This document shows positions 41,952 through 51,610 of a stretch of DNA of 64,000 bases, piece by piece. Where the stretch lies: contig NZ_JACBFQ010000014.1 of assembly GCF_021401125.1 (NCBI RefSeq), positions 1-64,000 on the forward strand, read 5' to 3'. The number at the start of each line of letters is the position of its first letter. Within the stretch, counting starts at the first letter, position 1. Origin of the DNA: Xanthobacter sp. NM-59. GTDB taxonomy: Bacteria > Pseudomonadota > Alphaproteobacteria > Rhizobiales > Xanthobacteraceae. The translations under genes and the position numbers were made by a program. The notes beneath the pieces are model-generated. The model saw only the letters and a program-made list of their open reading frames with translations. It did no database searches and was not told the origin of the DNA.

Positions 41952-42838
41952 GTCACAAGCTCGCCGAATGAAATGCCCGCGTGGGCCGCCATGTCGGGCA
42001 CCAGGGACGTCTCGGTCATGCCAGGCTGGGTGTTCACTTCCAGGCAGACGAGCCCGGAGGCATCGCCCTTGGAAACATCGAAGCGGAAATCCGCGCGAGA
42101 CACCCCCCGGCAGCCGAGAGCTCGGTGCGCCGTTAGGCTTAACATCTGCACCTGCTCGTAAATTTCAGGTAAAATCCGGGCCGGAAGAATGTGACGGGAG
42201 CCGCCGGGCGCATACTTGCTTTCGTAGTCGTAAAACGGCTGCACCGCCTCGACCTCAATGACTCCCAAGGCTTTGTCGCCCATCACGCCGCATGTCAGTT
42301 CCATGCCGGGGATGAATTCTTCCGCCAAAAGGGTCTCGCCGAAGGCCCAATCTTCCCTGTGGAGTTCCTGGGGTGGATGGGCCTGCCCCTCGCGCACGAT
42401 GAACACGCCGATGCTGGACCCGCCGACCACGTGCTTCAAAACATAAGGCGGCTCCATCACATGGGCCTTGGCCGCCTCCGCGCGGCTCACGCTGCGCCCC
42501 TTCGCCACCGGCACGCCGGCCGCCGCCAGCATCACCCGCGCCTGGGCCTTGTCCATGGCCAGTGCGGAGGAGAGCACGCCCGAATGGCTGTAGGGAATGC
42601 GCAGGATCTCCAGCACGCCCTGAATGGTGCCGTCCTCGCCGGGATGGCCATGGAGCACGTTGAGCGCCGCATCCGGCTGCAGCCGCGCCAGCACCTCGGC
42701 CACGTCCCGCTGCACATCAACCCGGGTGACGCGATAGCCCGCGCCCTCCAGCGCCGCCGCGCAGGCAGCGCCCGAACGCAGCGAAACCTCCCGCTCGGAC
42801 GACCAGCCGCCCATCAGCACCGCCACATGTTTCGCCAT
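41918..42838 (-). CDS. ddl: D-alanine--D-alanine ligase
   Basis: A protein of 306 residues: VAVLMGGWSSEREVSLRSG start, VLHGHPGEDGTIQGVLE, the ATP-grasp segment PYVLKHVVGGSSIGVFIV, and SRADFRFDVSKGDASGLVCLEVNTQPGMTETSLVP in pieces. It forms the D-Ala-D-Ala dipeptide for peptidoglycan. First gene of the minus-strand ddl-ftsQ-ftsA-ftsZ group. Confidence 0.97.
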   Translation of the reverse strand: MAKHVAVLMGGWSSEREVSLRSGAACAAALEGAGYRVTRVDVQRDVAEVLARLQPDAALNVLHGHPGEDGTIQGVLEILRIPYSHSGVLSSALAMDKAQARVMLAAAGVPVAKGRSVSRAEAAKAHVMEPPYVLKHVVGGSSIGVFIVREGQAHPPQELHREDWAFGETLLAEEFIPGMELTCGVMGDKALGVIEVEAVQPFYDYESKYAPGGSRHILPARILPEIYEQVQMLSLTAHRALGCRGVSRADFRFDVSKGDASGLVCLEVNTQPGMTETSLVPDMAAHAGISFGELVTWMVEDASLDR

Positions 42839-43287
42839 GATCGCTCACTGCTCCTGAAACCCCGCCCGGAGCGGCGGGGTGTAGCAAAAATCCGGTCGCC
42901 GGCGCCAGGGTTCGCGCCTGCCGCACAGCGCGGCCAGTGAAGACCGGCTTCGGTGTGCAATTCCCTAAAGCCATGCCCATTCTTTCAGCACCTGCCGCAG
43001 GATTGTCCTGCAAAGACGCCGCCCCGCCGCCGCCCGCGCGCCTGCCACCCGCCTAAGGCGACCCCCGCAGACTGCCTCCTCCATGGGTTGCCGCGACTTC
43101 GGCCGGCCCGCCGCAATGCGAAAGAGTCCTGTGGTGGTAAGGACATAAGCTTAAGCCTCACCGTCTCAAAACCGTAGCGGTATGGGGTTAACTCCGTGCC
43201 CCCAGGGGTCCGCCTGCCCCCTCGCCGAGATCTGGCCCGGCTCTTGCTGGCGATCAATTCGTCAGCCTCCCTTACTGAGGTGGTCAA
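42839..43287. other. divergent intergenic region ddl / chemoreceptor-like gene
   Basis: About 449 bases; no gene supported. It presumably holds the promoters of ddl-ftsQAZ (minus) and of the chemoreceptor-like gene (plus), but I cannot mark -35/-10 boxes with confidence. Confidence 0.5.
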
Positions 43288-44343
43288 ATGAGCGCAGAAC
43301 CGGAACGGGTGGTGATGCTCTCCGAGCACATCGGCACCATTGCTCACGAGAAGATCGCTCTTATCAACGGCGTCACGCGGGAAACGCGAACCCTGGCTCT
43401 CAACGCGCTGATCGAGGCGGCGCGGGCGGGGGATGCGGGGCGCGGCTTCTCGGTGGTCGCCAACGAGGTAAAAGCGGTTTCGCAGCGGATCCAGGACATT
43501 TCCAGCGCCTTGTCCAGCGACCTTTCCCAGTCCATCGTCGAACTCACCGAGATCGGCCGCCGCATGGCCGAGCAGGTGCGCGGCCAGCGGCTGGCGGACC
43601 AGGCGCTGAACATGATCGAGATCATCGATCGCAACCTCTATGAACGCTCCTGCGACGTGCGCTGGTGGGCCACCGACAAAGCCGTGGTGGACTGCCTGGA
43701 AGCACCAAGCCCCGAGAACAGCCGCCACGCGGCCGAACGGCTCGGCGTGATCCTGCAGAGCTACACCGTCTATCTTGACCTCTGGATCGTCGACGCCGAA
43801 GGCCGGGTGGTGGCCAATGGGCGGCCAAAGCACTATCCCGGCGTGGTCGGCACCGACGTATCGCGGACCGAATGGTTCCGCGCCGCCATGGCCACCCGCT
43901 CCGGCGAGGACTTCTCGGTGGCGGACGTGGACACGGCGGGCCCGCTCGATCGTGCCCAGGCCGCGGTCTACAGCGCGGCGGTGCGCGCCGGCGGCGCGGT
44001 GAACGGCCGCCCGCTGGGCGCGCTCGGCATCTTCTTCGATTGGCGCCCCCAGGCCGCGGCCGTGGTGGGCGGGGGGCGGCGCAGCGACGATGAGCGCTCG
44101 CGCACCCGCTGCCTGCTGCTCGATTCCCATTACCGGGTGATCGCCGCCTCGGACAATGTGGGCATTCTCTCGGAAACCTTTCCCTTGCGGGCATCCGGCG
44201 AGAGTGGCCATTACACCGACGAAAACGGCGCCATGGTGGGCTTCGCCCTGACGCCGGGATACGAGACCTATCGCGGCCTCGGCTGGTACGGCGTCATCGT
44301 CCAGAACCGTGCCGGCCCGCGCAAGGACGCTGCCAGTCACTGA
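43288..44343 (+). CDS. soluble chemoreceptor-like protein: MCP hairpin first, Cache-like sensor after
   Basis: A protein of 351 residues. The MCP signalling tip lies near the start (TRTLALNALIEAARAGDAGRGFSVVANEVKAVSQR, residues about 34-68), then a helical link, then a Cache-like sensing region (LDLWIVDAEGRVVANGRPKHYPG, SRTEWFRAAMATRSGEDFSVADV, GALGIFFDW). No membrane segment and no long methylation helices. The order is reversed relative to normal receptors. It stands on the opposite strand between ddl and murB. The partner signalling system is unknown. Confidence 0.85.
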   Translation: MSAEPERVVMLSEHIGTIAHEKIALINGVTRETRTLALNALIEAARAGDAGRGFSVVANEVKAVSQRIQDISSALSSDLSQSIVELTEIGRRMAEQVRGQRLADQALNMIEIIDRNLYERSCDVRWWATDKAVVDCLEAPSPENSRHAAERLGVILQSYTVYLDLWIVDAEGRVVANGRPKHYPGVVGTDVSRTEWFRAAMATRSGEDFSVADVDTAGPLDRAQAAVYSAAVRAGGAVNGRPLGALGIFFDWRPQAAAVVGGGRRSDDERSRTRCLLLDSHYRVIAASDNVGILSETFPLRASGESGHYTDENGAMVGFALTPGYETYRGLGWYGVIVQNRAGPRKDAASH

Positions 44344-44394
44344 GGACCCCGCCAGTCACTAAGGGCCTCGCCCGGCTTCTCCGGCCGGGCGACG

Positions 44395-45384
44395 TCAGCG
44401 GGCGGGCAGGCCGATGCGCTTGATCTCCCACTGGAGCTCGATGCCGCTATGGGCCAGCACCCGGCGGCGCACCTCCTCGCCCAGCCCCTCGATCTCGGCC
44501 GCGGTCGCGCCGCCGAGATTGACCAGGAAATTGGTGTGCAGCTCCGACACCTGCGCCCGGCCCAGGGTGAAGCCCCTCAGCCCGGCCGCATCCACCAGCT
44601 TCCATGCGCTGGTGCCGGGGGGATTCTTGAAGGTGGAACCGCCAGTCCGGCTCTTGATGGGCTGCGTGGCCTCGCGGCTCTGGGTGATCTTGGCCATCTG
44701 CGCGGCGATCTCTTCCCGGTCTCCGGGCCGCCCCTCGAACACCGCGCGGGTGAAGATCAGGTCCGCCGGGGCATCGCAGTGGCGATAGCTGAAGCCCATG
44801 TCGGCGGCCTCGAGCACGACCTGCCGCCCGCCGCGCGTGACCGCCTCGGCGCGCACCAGCACGTCCTTAACCTCGCCGCCATAGGCGCCGGCATTCATGC
44901 GCAGCGCCCCGCCGATGGCCCCGGGAATGCCGCGCAGGAAAGCGAACCCGTCAAGCCCCGCATCCGCCGCCGCGCGGGCCACCTTCACGTCCGGCGCGCC
45001 GGCCCCGGCCGTGATGCGATGGCCCTCGACCTCGATCTGGGTGAACCCCTTGCCGAGCCGGATCACCACCCCGGGCACGCCGCCGTCGCGCACGATAAGG
45101 TTGGAGCCCAGGCCGACGACCATCACCGGCAGCTCGGCCGGCAGCGCCGCCAGCAGGGCCGCGAGATCCTCCGCGTCCGCTGGCTGGAACAGCACCTGGG
45201 CGGGGCCGCCAACGCGAAACCATGTCAACTCCGCCAGCGGCGCATTGGCCTCCAGCCGGCCGCGCAGGCCGGGAATGCGGGCCTTGAGCTCGGGAACAAG
45301 ATCCGCGAAGGGGGCCACGGAGACCTGCTCCGTTGCCTTCGGCCCTGAGGCCGGCTGCTGTTCCGCTAAGCTCATCCGCATCAT
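44395..45384 (-). CDS. murB: UDP-N-acetylenolpyruvoylglucosamine reductase MurB
   Basis: A protein of 329 residues: [39 protein letters not shown] (FAD motif), [20 protein letters not shown] with the active-site region, [14 protein letters not shown] and [12 protein letters not shown]. It reduces the enolpyruvyl group in muramic acid synthesis. Three in-frame ATGs lie within ten bases, so the exact start is uncertain. It would normally be adjacent to ddl and murC; here a divergent gene intervenes and murC is not next to it. Confidence 0.95.
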   Translation of the reverse strand: MMRMSLAEQQPASGPKATEQVSVAPFADLVPELKARIPGLRGRLEANAPLAELTWFRVGGPAQVLFQPADAEDLAALLAALPAELPVMVVGLGSNLIVRDGGVPGVVIRLGKGFTQIEVEGHRITAGAGAPDVKVARAAADAGLDGFAFLRGIPGAIGGALRMNAGAYGGEVKDVLVRAEAVTRGGRQVVLEAADMGFSYRHCDAPADLIFTRAVFEGRPGDREEIAAQMAKITQSREATQPIKSRTGGSTFKNPPGTSAWKLVDAAGLRGFTLGRAQVSELHTNFLVNLGGATAAEIEGLGEEVRRRVLAHSGIELQWEIKRIGLPAR

Positions 45385-45639
45385 CCGGGTCGCAAAATCT
45401 CCGGCCCGCCGCCGGCCGGGCCGCTGCCTGTCCCACACGAACGCCGCCAGGGCAAGGCCGCGCAACAACGCTGACCTATCGGAAGACTCGCTCCCATGGA
45501 AGCAAGCTGTTAGGAGTCTCCTGACATGCTGCCGTTGCGTCCGCCGGCATTTCCGTCGGCTTCGCCGCGATATTGCCCCATGTGTGCGCTCTGTATATCT
45601 AGAGCCCGTCAGGGGCGGACAAGAAGAGGGCTGTGTTCG

Positions 45640-46128
45640 ATGCAGAAGACGACGCTCAAGATCGCGATGGTCGCCGTCGTGAGCGCCCTGTCCATCGCCA
45701 CCGCGTGGGCGGATTGCCAGAGCGACGTCACCGCCGCGCGCGCCGAGCTGGAGGAAAAGGGCAAGGCTTTGAACGAGGCCGGCAAGAAGAAGGCCGACCC
45801 GCAGACCCTGTGCCCCCTGTTCCGCGCCTTCTCCACCGCCGAAGCCAAGTGGGTGAAGTTCCTCACCGAGAACAAGGACTGGTGCCAGATTCCCGAGCAG
45901 GCCATCAAGCAGGCCGCCGCCAGCCATAAGAAGACCAACGAGGTTCGCGACAAGGTGTGCCAGGTGGCCGCCAATGGCGGCGCCGGCCCCAGCGGCCCGG
46001 CCAAGCCCCCGGCCCAGGGCTCCCTGTCCAGTGCGCTCGGCATCACTACCGGCTATTCCGCCACCAAGGCCTCGGACGGCAAGAGCGGCGTGTTTGACAC
46101 CCTGAGCGGCAACGTTCTGCAGAAATAG
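45640..46128 (+). CDS. secreted protein with conserved cysteines, unknown function
   Basis: A protein of 162 residues with a signal peptide ([24 protein letters not shown]) cleaved before DCQSDV. The mature helical domain has four cysteines (DCQ, TLCPLF, DWCQIP, KVCQVA), spaced as two helix-bridging pairs. The tail is Ala/Gly/Pro-rich. Presumed periplasmic. It ends nine bases before ubiA. Family not recognised with certainty. Confidence 0.82.
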   Translation: MQKTTLKIAMVAVVSALSIATAWADCQSDVTAARAELEEKGKALNEAGKKKADPQTLCPLFRAFSTAEAKWVKFLTENKDWCQIPEQAIKQAAASHKKTNEVRDKVCQVAANGGAGPSGPAKPPAQGSLSSALGITTGYSATKASDGKSGVFDTLSGNVLQK

Positions 46129-46136
46129 GCCTCGCC

Positions 46137-47102
46137 TTGAGCACACAGCAGGGGGCCGTGGGTCCCACGGTCGCCGATGCGCCGCCGGACAATTGGGTCG
46201 ATCGCCACGCGCCGGCCCCGGTGCGTCCCTATCTGCATCTGGCGCGGCTTGACCGCCCCATCGGCTCCTGGCTGCTGCTTCTGCCCTGCTGGTGGTCCAC
46301 CGCGCTCGCCGGCATCGCCGCCGGCTCTCCCTATCCGGACCCCACGCTGCTCATCCTGTTCGCCATCGGCTCGGTGGCCATGCGCGGGGCGGGCTGCACC
46401 TGGAACGATATTCTCGATCGCAAGATCGACCGCGCGGTGGCCCGCACCCGCTCGCGCCCGCTCGCCTCCGGTGCCGTGAGCCTGCCCGGCGCCTTCGCCT
46501 TCCTTGCGCTCCAATGCCTCATCGGGCTCGCCGTGCTGCTGAGCCTGCCGCGCTTCGCCGTGGTCACCGGCATCGCCTCCCTGGGCGTGGTGGCGGTGTA
46601 TCCGCTCATGAAGCGCATCACGTCGGTGCCGCAGCTCACCTTGGGCATCGCCTTTTCCTGGGGCGCGCTGATGGGCTGGGCGAGCGTGTTCCGCACCATC
46701 TCCGACCCCGCCTTGCTGCTGTTCGCCGGCTCGGTGCTGTGGGTGTTCGCCTACGACACCATCTATGCTCACCAGGACAAGGAAGATGACGCCATCGTCG
46801 GCGTGCACTCCACCGCGCTCCTGTTCGGGCGCAGCACCCGCCTTGCGGTGGCGGTGTGCTACACGCTGGTGGTGGCACTGTTCGCGGGCGCCTTGATGCT
46901 GGTGCCGGCGGGCCTGTTCTCCGTGCTCGGCCTGATCGGCTTCGGCCTGCATCTGCGCTGGCAGGTGGTGAATCTGGACATCGACGATTCCGCCCGCTGC
47001 CTGGCTTTGTTCCGCTCCAATCGCGATGCCGGCCTCATCCTGTTCGCCGGCCTGAGCCTCGACATGGTGGTGCCCGCTTTGCTGCAGGTGCTGCTGCCTT
47101 AA
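46137..47102 (+). CDS. ubiA: 4-hydroxybenzoate polyprenyltransferase UbiA
   Basis: A protein of 321 residues with about eight membrane helices. The two Asp-rich prenyl-diphosphate motifs are NDILDRKID (about residue 98) and [12 protein letters not shown] (about 205). It attaches the polyprenyl chain in ubiquinone synthesis. A TTG start is proposed because the conserved region begins soon after and no closer ATG or GTG fits; this choice is tentative. Confidence 0.94.
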   Translation: MSTQQGAVGPTVADAPPDNWVDRHAPAPVRPYLHLARLDRPIGSWLLLLPCWWSTALAGIAAGSPYPDPTLLILFAIGSVAMRGAGCTWNDILDRKIDRAVARTRSRPLASGAVSLPGAFAFLALQCLIGLAVLLSLPRFAVVTGIASLGVVAVYPLMKRITSVPQLTLGIAFSWGALMGWASVFRTISDPALLLFAGSVLWVFAYDTIYAHQDKEDDAIVGVHSTALLFGRSTRLAVAVCYTLVVALFAGALMLVPAGLFSVLGLIGFGLHLRWQVVNLDIDDSARCLALFRSNRDAGLILFAGLSLDMVVPALLQVLLP

Positions 47103-47281
47103 GCAGCGCCCAATGAAGATGCAGATTGAGGCAGGGTGCGGCGTAAATTCTTTCTTCGTTGTATACCAATGAATTGCACTGTGTTTCATCGACTGGAGCG
47201 CCCTCTCCCCCTTCATTTGCGGCACCGGGCAGACGGAAGGCCCATTGCCATCGTGTCCCGGGGCTCCTATGTGGCGGGGCC

Positions 47282-48148
47282 ATGAGCGTCGAGCCAGTCA
47301 GCGCCGCCGCCGGCGGGGCCAGCGCCCCTCACCCGGACGACGAAACCCTGGCCCGCCACCTCACCGATGTGGTGGCGGGTGCGGGCGAGCTTGCGCGCAC
47401 CATGGCAGCCGCCGGCGTGAAGGCCTGGACCAAGGGCAACAATTCCCCGGTGACCGAAGCCGACCTCGCGGTTGATCGCTTCCTGCACCAGCATCTCACG
47501 GCCCTCGCCCCCGATTATGGCTGGCTGTCCGAGGAGACCGCCGACGATCCTGCCCGCCTCGCGGCCCGCCGGCTGTGGATCGTGGACCCCATCGACGGCA
47601 CCCGCGGCTACATGAACGGCGCGCCCGACTGGGCGGTGTCGGTCGCCCTGGTGGAGAATGGCCGGCCCGTGCTGGCCGCCCTGTTCGCCCCCATGCTCGA
47701 CGAGATGTTCCTGGCCGCGCGCGCCGCCGGCGCGACCCGCAATGGCGCCGCCCTGGCCGCCAGCTCCCGCACCGCGCTCGAAGGCGCGCTGAGCGCCGGT
47801 CCGGCCGACGCCCTCGACACCCTGGCCCGCGCCGCCGCCATCACCCGCATGCCGCGCGGCCACTCGCTGGCGCTGCGGCTGGCGCGCGTCGCCACCGGCG
47901 AAGTGGACATCGCCCTTTCCCGCGCCGACAGCCACGATTGGGATCTGGCGGCGGCGGACCTGCTGGTGGAAGAAGCCGGCGGCCGCCTGACCACGCTGGA
48001 CGCCGCCCCCTTGCTCTACAATCGCGCCGTGCCGCGCCACCCCGCGCTGCTGTGCGCCGGCGGCGCGCTGCACCAGGTGGCGCTCGACGCCGCGAACGAC
48101 CCATCCGCTTTTTCTGCCCAGTCCCGGGCGGCCCAACCCCGACCGTGA
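47282..48148 (+). CDS. inositol monophosphatase / CysQ family phosphatase
   Basis: A protein of 288 residues: GNNSPVTEADLAVD and EETADD near the first metal site, IVDPIDGTRGYMNG (the central metal-binding motif) and DSHDWDLAAADLLVEEAGG at the C-terminal end. A Li-sensitive sugar phosphatase fold; the substrate may be 3'(2'),5'-bisphosphate or inositol phosphate. The ATG giving MSVEPVSA is used. Confidence 0.92.
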   Translation: MSVEPVSAAAGGASAPHPDDETLARHLTDVVAGAGELARTMAAAGVKAWTKGNNSPVTEADLAVDRFLHQHLTALAPDYGWLSEETADDPARLAARRLWIVDPIDGTRGYMNGAPDWAVSVALVENGRPVLAALFAPMLDEMFLAARAAGATRNGAALAASSRTALEGALSAGPADALDTLARAAAITRMPRGHSLALRLARVATGEVDIALSRADSHDWDLAAADLLVEEAGGRLTTLDAAPLLYNRAVPRHPALLCAGGALHQVALDAANDPSAFSAQSRAAQPRP

Positions 48149-48167
48149 CCATCCATCCGGACACGCC

Positions 48168-48413
48168 ATGACCAGCTCTTCCAAACAATTGCCCCACCTC
48201 GTCTTCGGCGGCGAGCTCACCGCCCTCGACGGGTCCGAGTTCAAGGACCTGTCCAAGCTCGACATCGTCGGCATCTTTCCCGACTATGCCAGCGCCGCGG
48301 CCGCCTGGAAGGCGAAGTCCCAGCAGAATGTGGACAATGCCATGATGCGTTATTTCGTGGTGCACCTGCACCGCCTGCTGGACCCGGAAACCGGCACCAC
48401 CCACGAGGTGTGA
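48168..48413 (+). CDS. DUF4170 family protein
   Basis: A protein of 81 residues: LPHLVFGGELTALDGSEFKDL then DIVGIFPDYASAAAAWKAKSQQNVDNAMMRYFVVHLHRLLDP in pieces. This is the pattern of the small DUF4170 proteins common in alphaproteobacteria next to lipid A genes. Function unknown. It lies 19 bases after the phosphatase gene and before the acyltransferase. Confidence 0.9.
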   Translation: MTSSSKQLPHLVFGGELTALDGSEFKDLSKLDIVGIFPDYASAAAAWKAKSQQNVDNAMMRYFVVHLHRLLDPETGTTHEV

Positions 48414-48567
48414 CCCATCGGGACACCGCGGAAAGCCAGCCAAAACGCCCGCTGACCGAGGCATATCCGCTCCCGCCCTTTGACTGGAGCCCGAGAGCGG
48501 CTATGGATGGCGCCGTGCGCGGCCGTCCATGGCCGCGTGCCTCTCACCACAGCGAGCAAAAAAAACA

Positions 48568-49284
48568 ATGTGGCGGCGACTGAGGACCAACCGCGCGTTC
48601 CAACTCGCGGCGGGAACGACCTTTGCTTCTTATTTCAAGCTCGTGGCCCACACCACGAGGTTCGTGATCGAACCCCCCGACGTTTTCGACAAGATCGATC
48701 CCCTGCTGCCGGCCATCCTGACCTTCTGGCACGGCCAGCACTTCCTCACGCCGTTCGCCAAAAAGCCCCACCACCGGGCCAAGGTGCTGATTTCCCGTCA
48801 TGCCGATGCGGAAATCAACGCCATCGCGGCCGAAAAACTGGGTGTCGGCACGATCCGCGGCTCCGGCGCCACCTCGCGCCGGGACTTCCACCGCAAGGGC
48901 GCCGTTTCCGCCACCTATGAGATGCTGGCCACCCTGGAGGCCGGAATCAACGTCGCCATGACCGCCGACGTGCCCAAGATCTCGCGCAAGGTCGGCCTCG
49001 GCGTCGTTACTATTGCACGGTACTCGGGACGGCCTATCATCCCGGTCGCAATGGCGACCCGACATCGCATCACCCTGAAAAGCTGGGATCGCGCCAGCCT
49101 TAACCTGCCGTTCGGGCAAGGCGCGGCTGTGGTCGGAGAACCGCTCTACGTGCCGCGCGACGCGGACGAAGCCGCCCTGGCCGCCGCCCGCGACGAATTG
49201 CAGACGCGGCTCGAAGCCGTCACCAAGCGGGCGGAGGCCCTGGCCCGCGGCCGCGCCAGCTCCACCCCATCGAGGCTCGCATGA
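48568..49284 (+). CDS. lysophospholipid acyltransferase family protein (DUF374)
   Basis: A protein of 238 residues: ILTFWHGQHFLTPF carries the H-x-x-x-x of DUF374, ISRHADAEINAIAAEKLG and IRGSGATSRRDF the glycine-rich part, and MTADVPKISRKVGLGVVTIARYSGRPIIPVAMAT the substrate end. The family acts in lipid A acylation or modification. Start at MWRRLRTN; an upstream in-frame start is possible. It overlaps waaA by four bases (ATGA). Confidence 0.88.
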   Translation: MWRRLRTNRAFQLAAGTTFASYFKLVAHTTRFVIEPPDVFDKIDPLLPAILTFWHGQHFLTPFAKKPHHRAKVLISRHADAEINAIAAEKLGVGTIRGSGATSRRDFHRKGAVSATYEMLATLEAGINVAMTADVPKISRKVGLGVVTIARYSGRPIIPVAMATRHRITLKSWDRASLNLPFGQGAAVVGEPLYVPRDADEAALAAARDELQTRLEAVTKRAEALARGRASSTPSRLA

Positions 49285-50579
49285 AGAAATCGCGCGCGCT
49301 GCCGATGGCCCTGCGGCTGTATCGCGGCGCCAGCTCCGCAGCCGCCCTGCTCACGCCCGCATGGCTCGGCTATCGCGTCCGCAAGGGCAAGGAAGATCCC
49401 GAGCGCCTGTCCGAGCGCCGCGGCTATGCCAGCGCGGAACGCCCCGAAGGCCCCCTCATCTGGGTACATGGTGCCAGCGTCGGCGAGGTGAGCTGCGTTC
49501 TGCCGCTGATCGAGCACCTGCGCGCCCATAATTATGAGGTGTTGCTGACCTCTGGCACCCTCACCTCCAGCAAGGTGGCGGCCCACCGCGCGCCGGAGGG
49601 CGTCATCCACCAGTTCTGCCCGCTGGATGCGGCCGCCTTCGTGCGGCGCTTTCTCGATCACTGGCAGCCTGACCTGGTGCTGCTGGCAGAATCTGAGCTG
49701 TGGCCGAACCTCCTGTCGGAGCTGAGCCGGCGGGACACGCCGGTGGTGCTGGTGAACGGGCGCCTGTCCAACCGTTCGGCGGAGCGCTGGGCCAAGCTGC
49801 CCGGCAGCGCCCGCGCTTTGCTCTCGCGGGTGGACCTTTGCCTGGCCCAGACCGAGGAGGATGCCCAGCGTTTCCGCGCCCTCGGCTCCGAGCGGGTGGA
49901 AGTGTGCGGCAACCTGAAGTTCGATGTGCCGCCCCCGGCCGCCGACCCCGCGGATTTCAGCGAGTTCAGCGAAACCATCGGCAACCGGCCGCTGCTGCTC
50001 GCCGCCTCCACCCATCCAGGCGAGGATCAAGTGGTGATGGCGGCCCATGCGCTGCTGTGCGAGCAGATCCCCGATCTGCTCACCGTCATCGTGCCGCGCC
50101 ATCCCGAACGCGGCCGCGCCATCGTCGCCCTGGCCGAGGCGGGGGGCTGGGCGGCGGCCCAGCGCAGCCACGACGAACTGCCGGCACCCGATGCCGACTT
50201 CTATGTGGCGGACACAGTGGGCGAGCTCGGCCTGTTCTATCGCCTGGCGCCCGTCTCCTTCGTGGGCGGCTCCCTGGTGCCCCATGGCGGCCAGAATCCC
50301 ATCGAGGCCGTGAAGCTGGGCAGCGTGGTCCTGCACGGCCCCCATGTGGAAAACTTCGCCGAGATCTACAGCCATCTCGACACCCATTACGGTGCCCTGC
50401 CGGTGAAGGACGCGGAGACGCTCGCGCGCACCACCTTCGCCCTCATGCGCGATCCCGACCTGAGGGCGCAGGCGGTGAGCCAGGGGCTGAAGACCATGGA
50501 AGCCCTCGGCGGCGCGCTGGAGCATACGCTGCGCGCCATCGAGCCCTATCTCATCCACATCCGCCTGCAGCATCGATGA
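49281..50579 (+). CDS. waaA: Kdo transferase WaaA
   Basis: A protein of 432 residues: LIWVHGASVGEVSCVLPLIEHL is the N-terminal acceptor motif with the catalytic Glu, LLTSGTLTSSKVA, RHPERGRAIVALAEAGGW and FVGGSLVPHGGQNPIEAVKLG the CMP-Kdo binding motif. It transfers Kdo to lipid IVA. Overlaps the acyltransferase gene upstream and lpxK downstream by four bases each, a tight lipid A operon. Confidence 0.96.
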   Translation: MKKSRALPMALRLYRGASSAAALLTPAWLGYRVRKGKEDPERLSERRGYASAERPEGPLIWVHGASVGEVSCVLPLIEHLRAHNYEVLLTSGTLTSSKVAAHRAPEGVIHQFCPLDAAAFVRRFLDHWQPDLVLLAESELWPNLLSELSRRDTPVVLVNGRLSNRSAERWAKLPGSARALLSRVDLCLAQTEEDAQRFRALGSERVEVCGNLKFDVPPPAADPADFSEFSETIGNRPLLLAASTHPGEDQVVMAAHALLCEQIPDLLTVIVPRHPERGRAIVALAEAGGWAAAQRSHDELPAPDADFYVADTVGELGLFYRLAPVSFVGGSLVPHGGQNPIEAVKLGSVVLHGPHVENFAEIYSHLDTHYGALPVKDAETLARTTFALMRDPDLRAQAVSQGLKTMEALGGALEHTLRAIEPYLIHIRLQHR

Positions 50580-51610
50580 GCGCCCGCGCGCCCGGCTTCT
50601 GGTGGCGTCCGCCGGGGCTCATGGCCGCGCTGCTGGCCCCCATCGGCGCCCTGGTGGGGGCGATCACGCTCCGCCGCATGGCGCGGCCCGGCGAGAGCGT
50701 ACCGATTCCGGTGCTCTGCATCGGCAATCCCACGGTGGGCGGCGCCGGCAAGACGCCGACCGCATTGTGGTGCCTCGACCGGCTGACGCAGGGCGGCCAC
50801 CGCCCGTTCGCTCTGCTGCGCGGCCATGGCGGCTCCGTCTCCGCCCCGGTCCGGGTCGAGCCCGATCTTCACGATGCACAGGCGGTGGGTGATGAGGCAC
50901 TGCTGCTGGCGGTGGCAGCCCCCACCATCGTGGCCGGCGGAGACCGGGCCGGCGGCGCGCGGCTTGCCGCCTCCCTGGGCGCCAGCCACATCGTGATGGA
51001 TGACGGCTTCCAGAATGCCAGCCTCGCCAAGGATGCAAGCCTGCTGGTGGTGGACGCGGCCGTGGGCGTGGGCAATGGCGCGGTGCTGCCCGCCGGCCCC
51101 CTGCGCGCGCCGCTCGCCCCGCAGATCGCCCGCGCCGATGCGGTTCTTCTGGTGGGCGAGGGCACTGCCGGCGACGCCGTCGCGCGGATCGCCGAGCGGC
51201 TCCGGCGACCGGTCCTGCGCGCCCGCCTCGCGCCCGCGCCGCAGGCGGTGGCCGCGCTCCGGGGCCGGCCGCTCCACGCCTTCGCCGGCATCGGACGGCC
51301 GGAGAAATTCTTCGAAACACTCACGGCTCAAGGGCTCGACCTGCGCCGCCGCACGGCATTCGCAGATCACCACCCCTATGACCGCCGGGAAATCGAGATG
51401 CTGCTGGGCGAGGCGCGGGCGGCAAACGCCACCCTGGTGACCACCGCCAAGGACATGGCGCGTCTCGGCACCGCGCCATTGAAGGACCTCGCGGCGCACA
51501 TCGCGGTCCTGCCCGTCACGCTGGTACCGGAAGCCCCCTCCACCCTCGACGCCCTGTTGCGATTGGCCGAGGAGCGCGCCCGCACACGCCTTGGCGCGGC
51601 GCGGGCATAG
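50576..51610 (+). CDS. lpxK: tetraacyldisaccharide 4'-kinase LpxK
   Basis: A protein of 344 residues: membrane-anchoring hydrophobic N-terminus (LMAALLAPIGALVGAI), P-loop GNPTVGGAGKTPTAL, ALLRGHGG, IVMDDGFQNASLAKD and FAGIGRPEKFFETL. It phosphorylates the lipid A disaccharide. Begins inside the waaA stop codon (ATGA). Last gene before the repeat-containing gap. Confidence 0.96.
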   Translation: MSARAPGFWWRPPGLMAALLAPIGALVGAITLRRMARPGESVPIPVLCIGNPTVGGAGKTPTALWCLDRLTQGGHRPFALLRGHGGSVSAPVRVEPDLHDAQAVGDEALLLAVAAPTIVAGGDRAGGARLAASLGASHIVMDDGFQNASLAKDASLLVVDAAVGVGNGAVLPAGPLRAPLAPQIARADAVLLVGEGTAGDAVARIAERLRRPVLRARLAPAPQAVAALRGRPLHAFAGIGRPEKFFETLTAQGLDLRRRTAFADHHPYDRREIEMLLGEARAANATLVTTAKDMARLGTAPLKDLAAHIAVLPVTLVPEAPSTLDALLRLAEERARTRLGAARA

